From positions 62,001 through 126,000 of the forward strand of contig MCGO01000004.1 in assembly GCA_002104985.1 (NCBI GenBank): a DNA stretch of 64,000 nucleotides, written 5' to 3'. Within the stretch, counting starts at the first letter, position 1. Each line of letters opens with the position of its first letter. The DNA comes from Rhizoclosmatium globosum (lineage: Eukaryota; Chytridiomycota; Chytridiomycetes; Chytridiales; Chytriomycetaceae). The notes below the pieces were generated by a model that made no database searches, had not been told where the DNA came from, and saw only the letters and a list, made by a program, of their open reading frames with translations. This document shows, piece by piece, positions 58,595-64,000 of the stretch. A program made the translations under genes and the position numbers.

Positions 58595-58955
58595 TTATGG
58601 GCAAGAGTTTGGCCTGTTTGGAGAAATGGAACAGAAATGAGCATACCCTCCCACCATAGTACAACCAGCGCCTGATCTCAATTCAGCAACGCGATACACG
58701 TATCCATCGCATTTAAGGATCTGAGAATAGCCGTTTTCGTTTGGCCCACAATACAATTGACCCTTTCCAGAACACTTTTGAGTTGCTCTACGATAGTCTT
58801 TGTTCTGCCGTGTGAGTGTGTTTGAATTAGAAGTGGGTGTTGTATCTGATGTAGAATTATTGTCGCTGTTCTTGTTCACGTTGACGAAAGGTCGAGGGTA
58901 AGAAAGAGCAGTAAGAGCGAAAGCGAGAGTCAAGATTGTTTTGATCAAGTGCATT
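58595..58955 (-). CDS. Small secreted Cys-rich protein, CBM19-like
   Basis: The ATG at 58955-58953 gives about 119 aa. The N-terminus MHLIKTILTLAFALTALSYP is a clear signal peptide. A Ser/Thr/Asn-rich linker follows, then a Cys-rich domain: KCSGKGQLYCG, ILKCDGYVYRVAELRSGAGC and HFCS, ending in SCP. The order C...YxC...QILKCDGxxY.....GxGC resembles CBM19, a chitin-binding module of fungi. Secretion to the cell wall is likely; chitin binding is inference. It is tail to tail with the cyclin gene. Confidence 0.65.
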
Positions 58956-59115
58956 GTGTGGTACAAGTGTGAATGGATGTTATTGTTTTTAAACCATGTT
59001 ATATGATGCCATTGTATTCATTTGGGTGTGCATTGTTCTTTGTTTTGAATCAAAGCAATTTTGAGTGCTTGTGTGTTGCAAAAGGGATGTCCGAAGTTTC
59101 CTTGAAAAGTCGGAC

Positions 59116-62100
59116 ATGGCCGACACAGAGCTTGAAGACGACGATGGCTACGCGACGCCCGTCCGACCGCGGCTTCTAGTTCCTGAGACGCCACTCGCAC
59201 ACACACGCACGGGCGCCTTCCTCCGAAACGTGTTTGCGGCGTACACTTCGACGCCTGGCGCAAAGATGCCGCTGCCCTCGCGCTTTGTGGCGGTTGCGGT
59301 GACTCCGGCACCTCTACCTGGACCTCTACCCGGACTCGTGCTTCCTCCGCCGCGTCCGAACTTTAAAGAGAACGTTGCGACAGAAGAAGATGAAGATGAA
59401 GAAGAAGAAGCCACAAAGAAACAAGTGGCGCCTGCTGCTGAAGTTGCTACTCTCATCCCTCCTATTCAGCCACACCCTTCTACTCATTCACAACAAATCA
59501 GTAGTCAATTCCAATCTCAATCTCAGCCACAAAACACATTCGGTGTGCGTGTCTTTCTCCGGCTGCGAGCTGCGGCCGCCGGCCTTCCACGCGTTGTGAC
59601 GGTCGATAACAACGCAGTCCAGTTCCACGACGCACGTTTCTCATTCGATGCTGTCTTTGCTGAATCCGCACGCGACGCTGAAGGTGCGCGTCGTTCTTTT
59701 GCTGTCGATACACTCGAGAATCACTCATCTCACATTCTATATTTATTAGTATTCGATGCCGCTGCTCGTCCGCTTCTTGCCCGTCTTGTATCAAAGGAAT
59801 TGCAGACGAATGAGTTGCTCATGGCGTATGGACCTTCCGGTTCTGGAAAGACACATACTCTGGATCGTGTCCTCGAGAGTACTCTACGTTTCTTGTTGAC
59901 TCACGCGTCTCAGTCTCCGGCCGCTCTTAAACCACTTGCATGGGATGATTGGGTGCTGTCGAATAATACAGATGTGGTTCCTGGGGAGTCGTGCTCCATA
60001 TGGATTTCATTCTTGGAGGTAACTTTCGTTCTTCGATTACACGTAACTATACCAATCGAACTGATTTCAGATATAGATTTACAATGACAGAGTAACTATC
60101 CGCTCCCTTCTTAATTCTGAGTTTAATTTCATGATGTCTGACACAAACGATATAATCAGTGCTTTGACCTTCTGGACGAATCTGGGAAACGTGAACCTCA
60201 ACAATTGCGATATATTCACGGAAATCCGATATTGAAAACCGCTGTACATGTGCAGATTCAGGACTATAAACAGGCATTGGACTTGATTCGTCGTGTGAAA
60301 TCAGCTCGTGAAACTGCGGAAACCAAAGTGAATAAGTCATCTTCTCGAGGACACTTGATTACCACTGTCAAAGTCGTCAGAGTAACAGTCGATTCTAAAG
60401 GGTTGTTGGTCGGAGTAGGTTTTCAGTTCTACTCTTGCCGGCTCTGACTTTTGTGCATTCGAAAAGGATCCCAAAATGAGTCGAATGGCGATTGCAGACT
60501 TGGCTGGAACTGAAAACTGTAAACGAACTGGATCAGAAGGGAGCACGTTAACAGAAGCAGGAAAAATTAACCAAAGTCTGCATGTAAAATGCCCTATGCT
60601 TTGGCGCGTTTATATCTTATTCGTACATGAATAGCATCTGAGCGAATGTGTCAAAACCATGGTCAGAATTCAACAACAGCAACGCCCATCTTCAGCCGCG
60701 TCATTTTCCTCAACTCATTCTACTATCAACGCCGGTGGATACTCTCAAATTCCGTATCGAAACTGTCAATTGACGAAAGCTCTGTTCCCATATTTTCGGA
60801 ATGGGCTGGTCACGTTCGTCTTTCACATCAATCCAACAAACGAAGACCAAACCAAAATTGCACTCGACTTCAGTCAGCAATCATGCCAACTAGTCACTTA
60901 TAACCCCCTTGAAAGGTTACTTCAGAAAAAGAAACCTGTTAAGAAGGGCGATGAAGGTATTCTTTGGGTTGTATCCCATTACTTTCCCGACTCATTCAAC
61001 ACCAACACAGTCGACGTTGCGAAGGCATACTTTCAACATCAACTCCATAACCTCACTTCCCAAACAACTCTCCTTCAACGTGAGCGCGATGAAGCCCGAT
61101 TGGAGAACCAGCAACTTCTTGAACTCATGCGGAGTAGTCAATCCGACGAATCCCGGTGGAAACAGAAATGCGCTCAACAGCTTGAGGACCAGCGTATTCG
61201 AATGGAGAAGCGGGAAGTAGAAGTCAAGAAGATGCATGACTTGAAAGTCGAGGCGTTTGAAGAAAAGATTGATGAGGTAACTTACATCCTATTTTAAAAC
61301 AAGTGTAGAGGAAGACTGACTGGTGAATGGACAGATGGAACAGGAAATGGATCAGAAGGATGCTGAAATCGATTTGAAGGATGCAATGTGTGACCAGAAG
61401 GATCTTGCTATCCAGGCATTACAGAGTGATTTTGATGCAGAGAAGCGCAAAGTTGAGGTGTTAGAGGCTCGCTTGATGCAGTTGGTGAGTGCATTTTGTA
61501 CTTTGGGAAGCATCTTGAGCTTATTTTATACCATAGGAGCAAATGCTGATGAAAAAGCAAGAAGTATTGATGGATGAAGCTCCAACGGTGGTGGGATGTG
61601 GGACTTGTGACGAAACGAATCAGGCTTTGACCACCAAATCCAATGAACTCGATATATTACGCTGTAAATGGCGAGAATCTGAGGCTGAATGGGCATTGCG
61701 AATGTCGCAGGGTCTCGAACGTGAGAGGCAGTTGGTACGTTCTGTTTGAGGAGGAGGAAAATTTTTTTCTCCTCTTTTTTCCGGTTTGTCTTCCTCTCCT
61801 TCCTAACCATCCAAACAAAACAAGGAGGACGAAAAGCAAATGTACCTAACGCAACTATTAAGTAGATCAAATGTAAGTGTTTGTTTTTTTGAAATGAGAT
61901 GGGACTTACTTACGTTTGAGACAGACAAATCAAGGAACCCAATCTGATTCAACAACAACCATTGAAGGTACCACTCAGACTCCTAAAATGGAGCTTCCTG
62001 AAGTCTCTGATGCATGTTCGCAAGTTGATGCGTCCAATGTTGTCAATAGTTCGACACAAGTTGAAGCCCCGCAACATCTTCTTGACACCCGATATGATTC

Positions 62101-63508
62101 GGCCTATGTTCCGCATACTGAACTACGTGAAGTCTCCGTTCAAGTTGGTGGATGCAGTCAGTTTTGTGAGACTTCGACTGAAACGACGCGACTCCACTTT
62201 CAGGATACTGAAACCCAATGTGACTGTGAAACAACTGTGGAAGATCTTGTTCAAGACACAATTGATTCGTATAGTGTTGGAGGGTCGGCGGCTGTTGTTA
62301 CTTTTGACGACTCGTTTGAGACTGACGCGATGTTTGTGCCTATGGCTTGTGAACGGTCGCCAGGCGTTGATCCCACTGACTTTGATATACCTGCTGGATT
62401 TAGTGTTGAAACTCAGACTGAGGAACTTGTTGGTGGTGGAGTCAGTGTTGCGACACAGACGATGGTTCATGGAGTTGAAGTGAGTCAGGTTCTTTCTGAA
62501 GAGACGCTTGAGGCGCTTGAGAATCATGGAAGTGAGAATGTTGGAATCAATCATCGGGAAGTGCAAGTTTCAGTTGGTGTTCAGACTGATCTTCCTTCGC
62601 CGAGTCTATTACTGCTGAAGGAGGCTAACATTAATATTTATGCTCCTACGGCTGCTGGTGAGAAGTCCGGTTTGCGACGAAAGCGGGTGGTTCGGTCGTA
62701 TTCTGAAACTGTGGAATCTGAGGAGGATAACTTGAACACATCTCAAGATGGTATTGATGATACCGGAGGAGACGATGGATTTGCTCCCAGAGATGGAATC
62801 CGAGAGTCAGCGGGTAGAGATTCGTTTGGGTCGGCAACTTCCGTTGATTCCTCATTTGAACTGCCTCCCCCTCCAACAACTCGAAAAAGTGTCAAACGAG
62901 GGAAAACGTTGGCACCGACGGCAGCATCAATCCCCAAAACAAAATCGCGAAAGATCTCATTCACTGGAGAAGACGAGGAAGTGGACGAGGAATCAAACAG
63001 GAGCTCCTTGGGGAAGACATTTACTCGTACGACAACATTACCCAGTCTTTCTTCTATTGGTGCATTAAGTCTATCGCAATCGTCAACACAACCTACTGTT
63101 GGGGGACGTCGATCGCGAACTGTAATGGCCGCATTACAGGAAGGAAGCAGAAAACAGCTTGATATGTTCGAGAATGCATCTTCATCAAAGGCAACCAATA
63201 TCTCCGTGTATGGAATTCAGGATATTTTGTCAAAAGAAACAGTACAATCAGTGAAGCCAGCAGCAATGAAACGCATTCGAATCACGCGTCGGGGAAGTGG
63301 AAGTAATGATGTTTTGCCAGATTCCATTGAAAAGGATGAAGAACTGGAGGTTATTGCAAGTGGTAGTGGTACAGGTGGAGTTGGGGTTGAGGGAGACGGG
63401 GAACTTCAGCAAAAGAAGAAACGGAGGTTACGAGTGGAAATGAGTATTATGCCAGAAGATAGTCCAGCTCCAGCCAAAACTAAAAAACGTCGTGCAACAA
63501 AGAAATAA
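59116..63508 (+). CDS. Kinesin motor protein, kinesin-6 (KIF20/KIF23)-like
   Basis: Kinesin-6 motors work at the spindle midzone and in cytokinesis. The start was chosen at the ATG at 59116 (MADTELEDDDGYATP); multiple short introns follow. The P-loop is MAYGPSGSGKTHT near 59820. SFLEIYNDR-CFDLLD spans two introns. Switch I reads NKSSSRGHLI (usually SSRSH), and switch II DLAGTENCKRTGSEGS (usually DLAGSER). KINQSLHHLSECV and YRNCQLTKALFPYF follow. An insert of about 30 residues with Gln/Ser runs lies before YRN, as kinesin-6 often has in loops. Coiled-coil exons (about 61040-61860) lead to a 530-codon final exon rich in Ser/Thr/Glu with a basic end. The altered switch motifs make it divergent. 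Confidence 0.85.
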
Positions 63509-63540
63509 AAAGAAGAAAAAACTTTATTTATTTGAGCACA

Positions 63541-63987
63541 ATGAACACGGATGTGCCCATCCCTGATGTGCTTACTACAAGTGGAAACACGATCCCTAGG
63601 ACGCCCATGGGTGACTATGAACGACATCAACGTGTGCTACATAAGCGACATGAACGAATTACCGGGCATTTGGACTGTTTTACAAGAATCAAAGTGATAG
63701 TGGATCGACCCTCACTTAGTTTCTACGTCGTTGCTGACCGAAGAAATACAATTGAATACTTTATGCGACAGATTGAAGCCGAGTACGCGTACAAGTTTTT
63801 AGTTCCTGTAACAGAAGGAAGTGACCAACTCTTGCCAACTGCAACGAACGTGATTCCTCTTGAATGTGGTGAACTGTGTAACTCGGAATCAATACCTCTG
63901 AAATACGAAGATACGATTGGCGTTTCTTTGGACGCGAAACCTGTAGTTCAAATCGTGAATGTGTTCGAAGGTTGTGTTACATTATAG
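63541..63987 (+). CDS. Conserved-looking small protein, 148 aa, function unknown
   Basis: The ATG at 63541 opens a 148-codon frame ending at the TAG at 63985. It reads YERHQRVLHKRHERITGHLD, CFTRIKVIVDRPSLSFYVVA and RNTIEYFMRQIEAEYAYKF, followed by a Leu/Pro-rich end. The alternating strand-helix pattern could be a ubiquitin-like fold, but this is a guess. It lies 32 bp after the kinesin stop on the same strand. The gene may continue past the window edge only in its UTR. Confidence 0.5.
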   Translation: MNTDVPIPDVLTTSGNTIPRTPMGDYERHQRVLHKRHERITGHLDCFTRIKVIVDRPSLSFYVVADRRNTIEYFMRQIEAEYAYKFLVPVTEGSDQLLPTATNVIPLECGELCNSESIPLKYEDTIGVSLDAKPVVQIVNVFEGCVTL

Positions 63988-64000
63988 TTAAGGAAGTAAC

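Noticed and set aside
1..64000. tRNA, rRNA or riboswitch genes
   Set aside because: I looked for TPsiC-like GTTCRA boxes with matching arms and for conserved rRNA stretches and found none that could be supported.

Overview
This looks like nuclear DNA of a fungus, most likely a zoosporic (chytrid-type) one. Genes are dense on both strands and carry many short introns of about 45-130 nt with GT-AG borders. The conserved genes are eukaryotic and largely fungal in flavour: an IP6 kinase of the KCS1 type, a PCL-type cyclin, a BAR-SH3 protein, a CBM19-like secreted protein and OCH1-like/GT31 glycosyltransferases. Pogo and Tc1/mariner transposons are mixed in. The chytrid assignment is inference, not proof.

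Layout. 1-9.3 kb: the 3' part of an NBAS/Sec39-like tethering gene (+), the TFIIF beta subunit (-), and a KCS1-like kinase (+) whose start lies 24 bp from the TFIIF start. 9.3-20.2 kb: a transposon graveyard. It holds a 604-bp TA-flanked foldback element, a lone C2H2 finger, a frameshifted Myb/SANT-like gene, a decayed Tc1 transposase, a 2.64-kb two-gene Tc1/mariner-type element with perfect 24-bp inverted ends, and a 483-bp TTA-flanked MITE. 20.2-23.5 kb: COQ9 sits between two pogo-transposase copies in opposite orientation. 24.6-34.6 kb: a 2,360-aa multi-exon gene whose last exon looks like a Fanzor/TnpB-type RuvC nuclease, followed on the same strand by an intact pogo transposase and a C2H2 zinc-finger gene. 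36.1-44.7 kb: a second giant gene (2,717 aa) of unknown function with a UBA-like N-terminus. 45.3-49.8 kb: a Golgi-type glycosyltransferase cluster (one GT32-like gene and two tandem GT31-like genes, one frameshifted). 50.0-64.0 kb: housekeeping genes, namely eIF3h, SURF6/Rrp14, a BAR-SH3 protein, a PCL-like cyclin, a CBM19-like secreted protein, a divergent kinesin-6-like motor and a small unknown gene.

The most interesting block is 24.6-34.6 kb. A giant protein carrying what appears to be a complete RuvC I/II/III plus zinc-ribbon module lies directly upstream of a transposase. RNA-guided Fanzor nucleases are known to travel with eukaryotic transposons, but they are normally several hundred residues long, so a 2.4-thousand-residue version would be unusual. 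The two giant genes read through all of their inferred exons without frameshift, which argues that they are functional. Exon borders given here were inferred by eye from splice consensus and reading-frame continuity.
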